DNA from: Flagellimonas chongwuensis
GTDB taxonomy: Bacteria > Bacteroidota > Bacteroidia > Flavobacteriales > Flavobacteriaceae
Length of the DNA: 64,000 nucleotides
Direction of reading: 5' to 3'
NCBI RefSeq assembly: GCF_013376415.1
Contig: NZ_WYET01000003.1
Coordinates: 124,001-188,000 of the forward strand
Below are positions 18,113 through 26,542 of the stretch, one piece after another (positions within the stretch are counted from its first letter, which is position 1; every line of letters starts with the position of its first letter). Below the pieces are notes generated by a model. The model searched no databases. It was given only the letters and a program-made list of their open reading frames with translations, and had not been told where the DNA came from. The position numbers were made by a program, and so were the translations under genes.

Positions 18113-18155
18113 CAAAAGTAGAATCGACCTGTGACCTAAAACATGACAGATATCA
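18113..18155 (-). promoter_or_regulatory. FNR-type site and -7 element upstream of usp (18079)
   Basis: The dyad TGACAGATATCA occupies 18144-18155. On the minus strand TACTTTTG follows at 18120-18113 with a 23-bp gap, matching TAnnTTTG. Predicted transcription starts near 18108 and supports the ATG at 18079. Confidence 0.7.
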
Positions 18156-18276
18156 GTAACTTCTATTTTTATCCCTGATTTTCCCAAAAAAAAGAGTCAC
18201 TATAAAATTCTAACGAGCTATTTTATTGCTACCATATTGGTTATATTTAGGGACCAAACCACAACGTAATATTAAA

Positions 18277-19245
18277 ATGGATTTAGTAATAGGAATTGAT
18301 ATAGGGGGAACCAAAACCAAGATAGGTTTGGTAAATGAACATGGCGAGTGCTACGAAAAAACATTTTTTAGGACCAAAGAATATCCCAACTTGGATAATT
18401 ACTTGGATAAGATAAAATCTACCGTTGATGAGCTTTTAGATAATTTCGGAAAAGATGCCAACATAATCGGCTGCGGTATTGGGGCACCAAATGCATCAAG
18501 CAAAAATGGCACCATTGAAAGTGCCAGTAATCTGGCATGGAAAGGAAGCGTTCCCTTGGTAAAACTACTCAAACAGCGATTGGATATGCCCATCCGTATA
18601 ATGAACGATGCCAGTGCGGCCGCTTTGGGGGAAATGCTGTTTGGAGGTGCCAAGAATATGACAGATTTTATAGTAATTACTCTGGGCACCGGTTTTGGAG
18701 CAGGAATTGTTGCCAACGGTCAACTTATTGACGGTTTTGATGGTTTCGCTGGAGAATTGGGTCATGTAGACATGACCATAGGCGATGGTAGACTTACCGG
18801 ACTCGGTGTAAAAGGCGGACTGGAAGCCTATGTTTCAGCCACTGGGTTAAAACGCACTGTAATGTATATGCAGAGCAAATATCTAGTGGATAGCAGGTTC
18901 AGGGATATTGCCTATAACGACCTTCACGGCGAGGACATTACCCAAGCCGCCGAAGAAGGCGACGAAATTGCCCTCAAGGCATTCGACTACACTGCCCGAA
19001 TTATGGCACAGGCCTTGGCCAACTTTACGGCCTTCACCCAACCCGAAGCATTCATTTTAATGGGTGGCCTTACCAATAGTGGCAAATGGATCATGACACC
19101 TTTGGAAAAATACTTTAACGGTTTCTTGTTGGACGTTTATAAAGGGAAGGTAAAACTCCTCCATTCTGCCATGGAAGGAAAAACCGCCGCCATTTGTGGA
19201 GCTGCCGCCCTAATTTGGGAAAACGAAAAGAAAAAACAGGTTTAA
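18277..19245 (+). CDS. ROK family sugar kinase (glucokinase-like)
   Basis: 322 residues from ATG 18277 (MDLVIGIDIGGTKTKIGL), chosen over an upstream in-frame ATG because the ROK phosphate motif DIGGTKT then sits at its normal distance. ITLGTGFGAGIVANG and AGELGHVDM are present. The zinc-binding segment of most ROK proteins (C-x-C-G-x-x-G-C-x-E) is replaced by GLGVKGGLEAY, so the cysteines are missing. Likely phosphorylates glucose or a related sugar with ATP or polyphosphate; the substrate is inference. It is separated by a 197-bp gap from the divergent usp gene, which carries the FNR-type site. Confidence 0.85.
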   Translation: MDLVIGIDIGGTKTKIGLVNEHGECYEKTFFRTKEYPNLDNYLDKIKSTVDELLDNFGKDANIIGCGIGAPNASSKNGTIESASNLAWKGSVPLVKLLKQRLDMPIRIMNDASAAALGEMLFGGAKNMTDFIVITLGTGFGAGIVANGQLIDGFDGFAGELGHVDMTIGDGRLTGLGVKGGLEAYVSATGLKRTVMYMQSKYLVDSRFRDIAYNDLHGEDITQAAEEGDEIALKAFDYTARIMAQALANFTAFTQPEAFILMGGLTNSGKWIMTPLEKYFNGFLLDVYKGKVKLLHSAMEGKTAAICGAAALIWENEKKKQV

Positions 19246-19366
19246 ATATTATTTATATAAGAGATACATTTGGGACTGCTGCCATATTTTAGTGGAAGCC
19301 ATTGTATTCCAATAATCAAGAACCGCGGAATATAGAGTTTACAGAGTATTGTTCAGTACCGAAGCA

Positions 19367-19409
19367 TGACGTTTATCATATTTTCTGATTTGGAAGAAAA
19401 CTACCTTTA
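19367..19409 (+). promoter_or_regulatory. FNR-type site and -7 element upstream of tonB-like gene
   Basis: The dyad TGACGTTTATCA occupies 19367-19378 and TACCTTTA follows at 19402-19409 with a 23-bp gap. The ATG at 19432 is 54 bp from the dyad. One arm departs from the most common pattern (G after TGAC), but spacing and promoter match the other sites. Confidence 0.6.
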
Positions 19410-19431
19410 ACTTAGTTAAATAGTAGAAGTC

Positions 19432-20160
19432 ATGAAACCAAAAAAGAACCCAAACGTAGAAATCGGACGCAACAGCAGTCTATATTTTATGATAGGACTT
19501 ACTTCGGTATTGTTCATGACATGGCAATCTTTTGAAGTAAAGTTCTATGAAGAGGAATCCAAAGTTTCTGAAGTTGTACAACTAACCGACGAGCTTAAGG
19601 AAGATGTACCTATTACCGAAATGATACGTACCGCTCCGCCGCCACCGCCACCTTCTGCTCCAGCTGTTATTGAGATAGTGGATGATGTGGAAGATGTAAA
19701 AGAGACCATAATAGAAAGTACCGAGAGTAGCCAAGAAACTTATATTGAGGATGCTGTAGTCCGAATTGAGGATGTTGATGTGGAAGAAGTTGAGGAGGAA
19801 GTCATAGTGCCTTTCGCCGTTATTGAACACGTACCTGTTTTTCCAGGATGTGAGGACTTACAGACCCAAGCGGAACGCAAAGCCTGTTTTAACGAAAAGG
19901 TTCAGGAACACATTAAGGCAAATTTCAGCTACCCTTCATCCGCTTTAGAGATGGGAATTACAGGTAGAGTTTACGTACAGTTCGTGATTGATACCAACGG
20001 AAGGGTCGTAGGTATAGAAAAAAGAGGGCCGGACAAATTATTGGAACAAGAGGCCGGACGAATTATCGCTGCATTGCCCAAAGTGAAACCAGGTGAGCAA
20101 AGAGGTAAGCCCGTAAGTGTTAAATACAGCATACCCATTAACTTTATAATGCAAAATTAA
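19432..20160 (+). CDS. TonB family energy transducer protein
   Basis: 242 residues. A short cytoplasmic start (MKPKKNPNVEIGRNSS) leads into one membrane helix (residues 16-32, LYFMIGLTSVLFMTW). A periplasmic region begins with a proline stretch (APPPPPPSAP), then an acidic Glu/Val-rich spacer. The TonB C-terminal domain follows after FPGCEDLQTQAERKACF, with YPSSALEMGITGRVYVQF and KVKPGEQRGKPVSVKY, ending near the C-terminus. It should transfer ExbB/ExbD energy to outer-membrane receptors. It stands alone, with an FNR-type promoter in front and a hairpin terminator behind, unlike the exbB fragment at the left edge of the window. Confidence 0.9.
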   Translation: MKPKKNPNVEIGRNSSLYFMIGLTSVLFMTWQSFEVKFYEEESKVSEVVQLTDELKEDVPITEMIRTAPPPPPPSAPAVIEIVDDVEDVKETIIESTESSQETYIEDAVVRIEDVDVEEVEEEVIVPFAVIEHVPVFPGCEDLQTQAERKACFNEKVQEHIKANFSYPSSALEMGITGRVYVQFVIDTNGRVVGIEKRGPDKLLEQEAGRIIAALPKVKPGEQRGKPVSVKYSIPINFIMQN

Positions 20161-20179
20161 ATCACCAAACATAACCCAG

Positions 20180-20215
20180 AAAAGGGTCCAGATTAACTTG
20201 TCTGGGCCTTTTTTA
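20180..20215 (+). terminator. hairpin terminator after tonB-like gene
   Basis: AAAAGGGTCCAGA and TCTGGGCCTTTT form a stem with one bulge around a short loop, followed by TTTTTAT. It lies 20 bp after the stop codon. Confidence 0.7.
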
Positions 20216-20268
20216 TGACGGATGTTCTACAATCATTTATGCAGTAGTGATACCTGGGATGGCAATAC

Positions 20269-20311
20269 TGACAATTATCATGTTTTTTGCAAACCATCAA
20301 AAGTACTTTTG
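20269..20311 (+). promoter_or_regulatory. FNR-type site and -7 element upstream of hemN
   Basis: The dyad TGACAATTATCA occupies 20269-20280 and TACTTTTG follows at 20304-20311 with a 23-bp gap. The hemN ATG is 49 bp from the dyad. Confidence 0.7.
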
Positions 20312-20328
20312 ACCTATAATGTAAAGGT

Positions 20329-21696
20329 ATGCAGATTATGTGCGAATTAGTTCAAAAATATAATGTTCCCGGCCCTCGATATACGAGTTATCCTACTGTT
20401 CCCTATTGGGACATGGAGAGTTTTTCAGGAAAAAAATGGAGATCAAGCGTGATACAAGCTTTCGAGGAAAATCCCGATGAGGGAATCAGCATTTATATAC
20501 ACCTACCCTTTTGCGAAAGCATGTGCACCTTTTGTGGTTGCCACAAGCGCATCACTAAAAGGCACGACGTGGAAAGTCCATATATATCAGCAGTTTTAAA
20601 GGAATGGGAATTGTACGTGGAACTGATGGGGTTTAGGCCTGTAATCAAAGAGCTTCACCTTGGCGGAGGAACACCCACCTTCTTTTCACCTGAAAATTTA
20701 AGGATGCTAATCAATGGAATTGTTCGTCTGGGCAAAAAGGCAGACGACATGGAGTTCAGTTTTGAAGGTCACCCCAACAATACCACCAAAGAGCATTTAC
20801 AAGCACTTTACGATGTCGGTTTTAGAAGGGTATGTTTTGGCGTACAGGATTACAACCTCACCGTACAACGTGCCATAAACAGGATCCAACCGTTTGAAAA
20901 CGTAAAAAATGTTACTGAATGGGCCCGTGAGATAGGGTACACTTCTGTAGGTCACGATATAATATATGGACTTCCTTTTCAAAATTGTTCCGATGTGGAA
21001 CAAACGATAATGAAGACCAATGCCATAAAACCGGATCGCATAGCCTTCTACAGCTATGCCCATGTGCCATGGCTCAAGGGCAATGGTCAGCGCGGGTACA
21101 AAGAAGAGGACCTCCCATCTTCCATAGAAAAAAAGGCTCAGTACGAGATGGGCAAGAGAATGCTTTCGGGCTTCGGTTATAAGGATGTTGGCATGGACCA
21201 TTTCGCCCTTCCCACAGACAGCCTCAAACAAGCCATGGAAAATGGAACCTTGCACCGAAATTTTATGGGCTACACCGCTTCTAAAACTAATCTAATGATA
21301 GGTCTGGGTGCCTCCAGCATCAGTGATAGTTGGTACGGATTTGCCCAAAATGTGAAAAATGTGGAAGAATATCAGAATTTGGTTTCACATGGAGTTATCC
21401 CTATTTTTAGAGGACACATATTAAATGAGGAAGACCAGATACTAAGAAAACACATCCTCAATATTATGTGTCGATTTGAGACAAATTGGAAACCTGAAGA
21501 AAGAGAAGTCGTTGATTTTGAAAACATACTGGCCAACCTATCCGAACTGGAGGCAGATGGCCTTGTTGAAATAGAAGACAAAACCATAAAGGTGACAGCC
21601 AAAGGCAGGCCTTTTGTCAGAAACGTCAGTATGGCCTTTGACCTAAAGATGCATCGAGAAAAACCAAATACCCGAATATTTTCCATGACCGTTTAA
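20329..21696 (+). CDS. hemN: oxygen-independent coproporphyrinogen III oxidase
   Basis: 455 residues. Radical SAM enzyme that decarboxylates coproporphyrinogen III without O2 to make haem under low oxygen. The N-terminal YNVPGPRYTSYPTVPYW and the iron-sulphur motif FCESMCTFCGCHK (Cys62, Cys66, Cys69) are diagnostic, as are LHLGGGTPTFF and the C-terminal domain with LEADGLVEI. The start could also be at 20338 (MCELVQKYN); both fit the promoter. An FNR-type dyad upstream and a usp gene 17 bp downstream place it in a low-oxygen operon, and the haem it makes is needed by the cbb3 oxidase encoded nearby. Confidence 0.96.
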   Translation: MQIMCELVQKYNVPGPRYTSYPTVPYWDMESFSGKKWRSSVIQAFEENPDEGISIYIHLPFCESMCTFCGCHKRITKRHDVESPYISAVLKEWELYVELMGFRPVIKELHLGGGTPTFFSPENLRMLINGIVRLGKKADDMEFSFEGHPNNTTKEHLQALYDVGFRRVCFGVQDYNLTVQRAINRIQPFENVKNVTEWAREIGYTSVGHDIIYGLPFQNCSDVEQTIMKTNAIKPDRIAFYSYAHVPWLKGNGQRGYKEEDLPSSIEKKAQYEMGKRMLSGFGYKDVGMDHFALPTDSLKQAMENGTLHRNFMGYTASKTNLMIGLGASSISDSWYGFAQNVKNVEEYQNLVSHGVIPIFRGHILNEEDQILRKHILNIMCRFETNWKPEEREVVDFENILANLSELEADGLVEIEDKTIKVTAKGRPFVRNVSMAFDLKMHREKPNTRIFSMTV

Positions 21697-21713
21697 CCTA
21701 AAAAAGCAATAAA

Positions 21714-22538
21714 ATGAAAAGTATAATCGTACCCGTTGATTTTTCAAATCAATCAGAAAAGGCACTGAAAGTGGCTGCCTCGTTGGCCAAGGAACAAAAT
21801 GCCGAACTATTTGTTCTCCATATGTTGGAGCTTTCTCCAGCCATTATGGGAGAATCTGGATATATTTCCCAAGAACAGGTGGTACACCTTATTAAACTTG
21901 GCGAGAAACGTTTTTCCGATTTTTTGGACAAGCCTTATCTAAAGGATATCACGGTTACCCCTGTGATCAAACACTACAAAGTATTCAGCGAAGTAGCAGA
22001 GGTAGCCGAAAAGCATAAGGCAGACCTGATTGTTATGGGCTCCAACGGAGCAGATGGCTTGCAAGAAATCTTTATTGGCTCCAACACCGAAAGGGTGGTG
22101 AGAACCTCTGATGTTCCCGTATTGGTCATCAAAGGGAACGAAGCGGACAATTTTAATCCAAAAAACTTTGTCTTCGCGAGCGATTTCGAACATGAAAGTG
22201 TACCCGCTCTGAAAAAAGCAATAGAAATGGCCAAGCTTTTGGAATCTAAATTACATTTGGTATACATCAACACACCGGGAGACGAATTTATGAGTACCAA
22301 CGACGCCTATTCTAAAATCTCCAAGTTTTTGAACGAGGCCAATGTAGGCATGGAAGTTGAAATCTTTAACGACTACACCGTTGAAAAAGGTGTGATAAAC
22401 TACAGCAAAAAAATCGGCGCCGACCTTATTGGCATCCCAACCCATGGAAGAAGAGGATTATCCCATTTCTTTATGGGAAGTATCGGGGAGGATATCGCCA
22501 ACCATTCTGAGGCACCGGTAATCACCTTTAAAATTTGA
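21714..22538 (+). CDS. universal stress protein with two Usp domains
   Basis: 274 residues with two Usp domains in tandem. Domain one (1-140) begins SIIVPVDFSNQSEKAL and has LIVMGSNGADGLQEIFIGSN, and domain two ends GIPTHGRRGLSHFFMGSIG. Both carry the G-x2-G-x9-G(S/T)-type ATP-binding pattern, so it is likely a nucleotide-binding Usp. It starts 17 bp after hemN and should be co-transcribed from the FNR-type promoter upstream of hemN. Its direct function is unknown, as for most Usp proteins. Confidence 0.9.
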   Translation: MKSIIVPVDFSNQSEKALKVAASLAKEQNAELFVLHMLELSPAIMGESGYISQEQVVHLIKLGEKRFSDFLDKPYLKDITVTPVIKHYKVFSEVAEVAEKHKADLIVMGSNGADGLQEIFIGSNTERVVRTSDVPVLVIKGNEADNFNPKNFVFASDFEHESVPALKKAIEMAKLLESKLHLVYINTPGDEFMSTNDAYSKISKFLNEANVGMEVEIFNDYTVEKGVINYSKKIGADLIGIPTHGRRGLSHFFMGSIGEDIANHSEAPVITFKI

Positions 22539-22573
22539 TGGATTACATTTTAATTGGTTTCATGTAATTCAAT

Positions 22574-22609
22574 AAAAGAGGGGGCAATCCTAGGATTGCC
22601 CCCTCTTTT
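22574..22609. terminator. bidirectional hairpin terminator between convergent genes
   Basis: AAAAGAGGGGGCAATCC (22574-22590) and GGATTGCCCCCTCTTTT (22593-22609) form a perfect 17-bp inverted repeat with a TA loop, flanked by A-run and T-run. It serves both the usp gene (plus) and the CoA-transferase gene (minus). Confidence 0.9.
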
Positions 22610-22628
22610 GGTTAGGTTTAATTGCTTA

Positions 22629-23897
22629 TTAACCATGAAATCTTTCATAGGCTGCCTTTTCCAATGCCTCTCTATGGTCTGGGTGTGCAATGGAAATCAA
22701 TGCTTCGGCACGTTGGTGCAGATTCTTTCCGAATAAATTTACCACTCCATACTCGGTGGCCACATAATGCATGTGCGCACGTGTGGTGGTCACCCCTGCA
22801 CCTTGTTTTAAAAACGGAGTTATTTTGGAAACCCCTTTTTTGGTGGTGGAGGACATGGCTATAATGGGCTTACCCCCTTTTGACAGGGATGCACCTCTCA
22901 TAAAATCCATCTGGCCACCTACACCGGAAAACTGATAACCTCCAATGGTATCTGCACAGACCTGCCCTGTAAGATCAATCTCAATGGCACTATTGATCGC
23001 TGTCGCTTTTGGGTTTCTTCGGATTCTCGCCGTATCGTTGGTATAACCGGAATCCCTAAAGTCGCATATCGGGTTATCGTCTATAAAGTCGTACAGTTTT
23101 TGGGAGCCTACGGCAAAGCAGCTCACTATTTTACCTCTTTTCACCGCCTTTTCTTTACCGTTGATGACACCACTTTGCAATAATGGAAGAACTCCATCCG
23201 AGAACATCTCTGTATGGATTCCAAGGTTTTTGTGGTTGCCCAAGTTGGAAAGCACGGCATTTGGTATGTTTCCTATTCCCATTTGCAAGGTAGCCCCGTC
23301 ATCAATCAAAGATGCTACATGCCTGCCAATCTCCTGTTCCACTTCCGATGGCTGTGTCGGGTCATGCTGATGGATGGGACGGTCAACCTCTATCGCGAAC
23401 TCTATTTCGTCAATATGGACAATCCCTGTACCATGGGTACGTGGCACCTTAGGATTTATCTGGGCCACTATCTTTTTTGCGGTCCTTACTGCTGGCAAAG
23501 CAACATCTACTGAGACTCCCAACGAGCAATACCCATGCTTGTCTGGCGGTGACACCTGCACGAAGGCCACATCCAAAGGCAAATATTCGTCGGCAAACAA
23601 CCAAGGAATCTCACTTAAAAAAACAGGGATATAGTCTCCCATATAAGTGTTTACAAATGGCCTTACATTGCCGCCTACAAAACAGGCATTTAGGGTAAAC
23701 GCTTCGCAATAAGGTGCCCTGGTATATTTTGCATCGCCTTCAGTGTGGATGGAAATTATCTCAACTTCCTTTAACTCCTTGTGACGTTCGCACAGTGCAT
23801 CTATCAATTCATTTGGGGTCATTGCCGCGCCCTGGAAAAAGACCCGGTCACCTGATTTTACAATTCCTACCGCTTCTTCCGCTGATGTTATTTTCAT
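22629..23897 (-). CDS. acetyl-CoA hydrolase/CoA-transferase family protein
   Basis: About 422 residues from the ATG at 23897 (MKITSAEEAVGIVKSGDRVFF). An upstream in-frame ATG at 23927 would overlap the preceding gene by 16 bp and is less likely. The pattern VQVSPPDKHGYCSLGVSVD, GATLQMGIGNIPNAVL and the Glu-containing GIHTEMFSDGVLPL match the CoA-transferase/hydrolase fold, where Glu (here in THTEM-like GIHTEMF) forms the CoA thioester. Likely moves CoA between acetate and another acyl-CoA. It is the last gene of the long cco transcript, 14 bp after the SafE-like gene, and the link with the oxidase is unexplained. Confidence 0.88.
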   Translation of the reverse strand: MKITSAEEAVGIVKSGDRVFFQGAAMTPNELIDALCERHKELKEVEIISIHTEGDAKYTRAPYCEAFTLNACFVGGNVRPFVNTYMGDYIPVFLSEIPWLFADEYLPLDVAFVQVSPPDKHGYCSLGVSVDVALPAVRTAKKIVAQINPKVPRTHGTGIVHIDEIEFAIEVDRPIHQHDPTQPSEVEQEIGRHVASLIDDGATLQMGIGNIPNAVLSNLGNHKNLGIHTEMFSDGVLPLLQSGVINGKEKAVKRGKIVSCFAVGSQKLYDFIDDNPICDFRDSGYTNDTARIRRNPKATAINSAIEIDLTGQVCADTIGGYQFSGVGGQMDFMRGASLSKGGKPIIAMSSTTKKGVSKITPFLKQGAGVTTTRAHMHYVATEYGVVNLFGKNLHQRAEALISIAHPDHREALEKAAYERFHG

Positions 23898-23911
23898 TCT
23901 GGATTCGATTT

Positions 23912-24622
23912 TTAGGGTTGATGGCATTCTATGGTCGCCGAAACGGTGTCGGCCGGAGCTGCTTTTGGGGAAACATAGGGTATTCCCAATCCAAGCCCAC
24001 GCACAATAAACAAAACACCAATGATGACCACAAATACCGGTATCAATTTCTGTATTCTAGACTTTATGGCTGTACTGAACATTCCTTTGGAATAGACCAC
24101 CAGGGACATTAAAGGTACGGTGCCCAAACCAAAAACCATCATGTAGAGCCCACCTTCCAAAGGGTTTCCCATGGCCATGGCTCCCAAAAGCGCCATATAC
24201 ACCAATCCGCAGGGAAGGAAGCCATTCAAAAACCCTATGGTCAAAAAAGTATCCGGTGTTCTTTTTTTGAGCTCTGTCCCAAGTTTGTATTTCACCTTGG
24301 CGATTATGGAGTAAATGGGCGATAATAATTTATGTCCGTTCAGATGTTTTGCTGGAATAAGTACAAGGACGATCATGAGTACTCCAATGCCAATGGAAAG
24401 CTTCTGTTGTATTCCGAACAGGGACAATCCCTTGCCCAAAAGTCCGAAAAGCACTCCGATGATTCCGTATGCCAACAGTCTTCCAAAATGATAAATGGAC
24501 AACTGAGCTGTCTTTTTAACCTGATTGGCATGGTCCAAAGGTAGCATAAAGGCTATCGGCCCACACATGCCCAAGCAGTGCAAGCTTCCCAAAAGTCCCA
24601 GAACCAAAGCAGAGGTCAACAT
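23912..24622 (-). CDS. sulfite exporter TauE/SafE-like (UreH domain) membrane protein, cco-associated
   Basis: 236 residues, about six to seven membrane helices. It opens with LTSALVLGLLGSLHCLGMCGPIAFMLPL; the HCxGMCG motif is typical of the small membrane proteins often encoded with cbb3 oxidase maturation genes. A second Gly/Pro-rich patch FLNGFLPCGLVYMALLGA follows. Proteins of this group are suggested to help copper or haem assembly of the oxidase (CcoI/DsbD-related region). It follows ccoH with a 2-bp gap and ends with a Cys/His-containing tail (ECHQP). Confidence 0.8.
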   Translation of the reverse strand: MLTSALVLGLLGSLHCLGMCGPIAFMLPLDHANQVKKTAQLSIYHFGRLLAYGIIGVLFGLLGKGLSLFGIQQKLSIGIGVLMIVLVLIPAKHLNGHKLLSPIYSIIAKVKYKLGTELKKRTPDTFLTIGFLNGFLPCGLVYMALLGAMAMGNPLEGGLYMMVFGLGTVPLMSLVVYSKGMFSTAIKSRIQKLIPVFVVIIGVLFIVRGLGLGIPYVSPKAAPADTVSATIECHQP

Positions 24623-24624
24623 GA

Positions 24625-25071
24625 TCAGTACACTAATTTTTCTTTATGCAAAAAGGAATTACTTTCGTATTCCCAGCTTATGGAAATGTCCCAGCGACCG
24701 TCCACCAAGCGATTGTCAGGTATGAGCAAATGTGTATTGGACAAACTTATAGGAAAGTCTGTGTCCAAGTGCTTGTTAGACGGTCTGTATAGGGACACTG
24801 TTCCACTTATTTTTTTGGGGTCGAAACGTTCCGGAAACGCAATCACCAGCCCCTCTGCCGTTTTTTCAACCTTGAGGTTGGCATTCATTTCCTTCGCGGT
24901 TTTTGAGGCATCAATATCCTGTTGATAGGACAATTCCTTTTTATAATATTCCTCTGTCACCAAATCGTGGTTGGCGCTATCATCGGTACTCATCCGTATC
25001 ACAAAGTATAGGATAAACCCAATGAAGCCGATAAAAGCCAATACGATTCCTGTTCCCCAATTAATTTTCAT
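24625..25071 (-). CDS. ccoH: cbb3 oxidase assembly protein FixH/CcoH
   Basis: 148 residues. One N-terminal membrane helix (WGTGIVLAFIGFIGFILYFVIR) precedes a periplasmic Ig-like domain. The early NHDLVTEEYYKKELSYQQDIDASK is characteristic of FixH/CcoH, which assists maturation of the cbb3 oxidase. It follows ccoG by 11 bp and precedes the SafE-like gene by 2 bp, the expected order in a Bacteroidota cco operon. Confidence 0.9.
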   Translation of the reverse strand: MKINWGTGIVLAFIGFIGFILYFVIRMSTDDSANHDLVTEEYYKKELSYQQDIDASKTAKEMNANLKVEKTAEGLVIAFPERFDPKKISGTVSLYRPSNKHLDTDFPISLSNTHLLIPDNRLVDGRWDISISWEYESNSFLHKEKLVY

Positions 25072-25082
25072 CTCTATATTTT

Positions 25083-26492
25083 TTAATTATAACTCCTTGG
25101 TGCCAAAAACTGTGTCACCGTGGTTTCTATGAGTTTATCCCCACTATAAACCCCAATCTTCAGTTTATCCTTGTCACCGTTCAATGCTGAGGCATTTATT
25201 TCGATGAACAAAGTTCCTTCCGAAAGTTGCTCCGCAGGAATGGTAAACTTATCCTGTGATACCATTTTGATTTCTCCGTTATGTGACATCAATTCAAACG
25301 ATACATTTTCGATATCCTTTGCAGTCTTGTTCACCAATTTATAGGTGTACACGTTACTGATGATATTGTTCTCCTTGCGCTCGTACAATTGTCCCGGCAA
25401 TCTCAAAACATTGGCTTCCACTTCGTTCCGCATAAATAACATTCCGACCAACACACCTATCAAAACGAAAAGTACTGCGGTATACCCCTTCATACGAGGG
25501 GTTAACTTGAACTTGTTCTTATTGGTTATCTCGTCTTCGCTAGCATACCTGATTAACCCTTTAGGTTTATTGATGCTGTCCATAATGTGGTCACACTCGT
25601 CAATACAAGCCGTACAGTTTACGCACTCCAACTGCGTTCCATTCCGAATATCTATTCCGGTAGGACAGACATTTACGCATTGAAGACAGTCAATACAATC
25701 ACCATGTCCCAGTGCCTCCCTATCCTCATTTTTCCTGAACTTTTTGCGGCCGTTTTCACCTTCGCCACGTTTATGGTCGTAAGCCACCACAATGGATTTA
25801 TCATCCAAAAGCACCCCTTGCAATCTACCATATGGACAGGCAATAATGCATACTTGCTCCCTGAACCACGCGAAGATGAAATAGAACACCCCGGTGAAAA
25901 TCAATAACGGAACCATAGTATCCAAATGAGCCATAGGTCCATCGGTGATGTAGGCCAAAAGTTGGTCGCTACCGATTAAATAAGCCAAAAAAACATTGGC
26001 GATAAAAAAGGAGATAATGAAGAAAACGGTCCACTTCAATACTCTTTTTCGAATCTTTTTTCCTGTCCATGGTGCCTTGGCCAAACGCATTTGCGCACCT
26101 CTGTCTCCATCTATCCAATATTCGATACGACGGAACACCATTTCCAAAAAAATGGTTTGGGGACACATCCATCCGCAAAAAATACGACCATAAGCGACCG
26201 TAAACAGTGCGATGAAAATTACTCCAATAATCATGGATATCACCACAAGATGAAAATCCTGGGGCCAAAATGGAACTCCAAATATGTTGAAGCGCCTATC
26301 CAGCACATTGAACATTAAGAACTGGTGCCCTCCTATTTTAATGAAGGGAGCTGCTATCAAAAAAATCAGCAGAAAATAACTTACATACTTTCGGTAATCG
26401 TAATACCTTCCGCTAGGTTTCTTTGGAAAAATCCAGTTCCTTTTACCTTCTTGTGTGATTGTGCCTATGGAATCCCTAAAATTTTCTTCCAT
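25083..26492 (-). CDS. ccoG: cytochrome c oxidase accessory protein CcoG
   Basis: 469 residues. Polyferredoxin-like membrane protein that reduces or delivers copper during cbb3 oxidase assembly. The N-terminal half has about five helices. The first motif is CGWMCPQTIFLE, then CIIACPYGRLQG, then two 4Fe-4S clusters in CIDCLQCVNVCPTGIDIR and CVNCTACIDECDHIM (CxxCxxCxxxCP type). A C-terminal Ig-like domain (after helix near residue 340) follows. It sits between ccoP and ccoH in the transcript, and its length matches the family. Confidence 0.93.
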   Translation of the reverse strand: MEENFRDSIGTITQEGKRNWIFPKKPSGRYYDYRKYVSYFLLIFLIAAPFIKIGGHQFLMFNVLDRRFNIFGVPFWPQDFHLVVISMIIGVIFIALFTVAYGRIFCGWMCPQTIFLEMVFRRIEYWIDGDRGAQMRLAKAPWTGKKIRKRVLKWTVFFIISFFIANVFLAYLIGSDQLLAYITDGPMAHLDTMVPLLIFTGVFYFIFAWFREQVCIIACPYGRLQGVLLDDKSIVVAYDHKRGEGENGRKKFRKNEDREALGHGDCIDCLQCVNVCPTGIDIRNGTQLECVNCTACIDECDHIMDSINKPKGLIRYASEDEITNKNKFKLTPRMKGYTAVLFVLIGVLVGMLFMRNEVEANVLRLPGQLYERKENNIISNVYTYKLVNKTAKDIENVSFELMSHNGEIKMVSQDKFTIPAEQLSEGTLFIEINASALNGDKDKLKIGVYSGDKLIETTVTQFLAPRSYN

Positions 26493-26542
26493 CGCATTTG
26501 TGGTTTATGGCTAAAATATTACTGCCAGATGGTCCAAATGGA

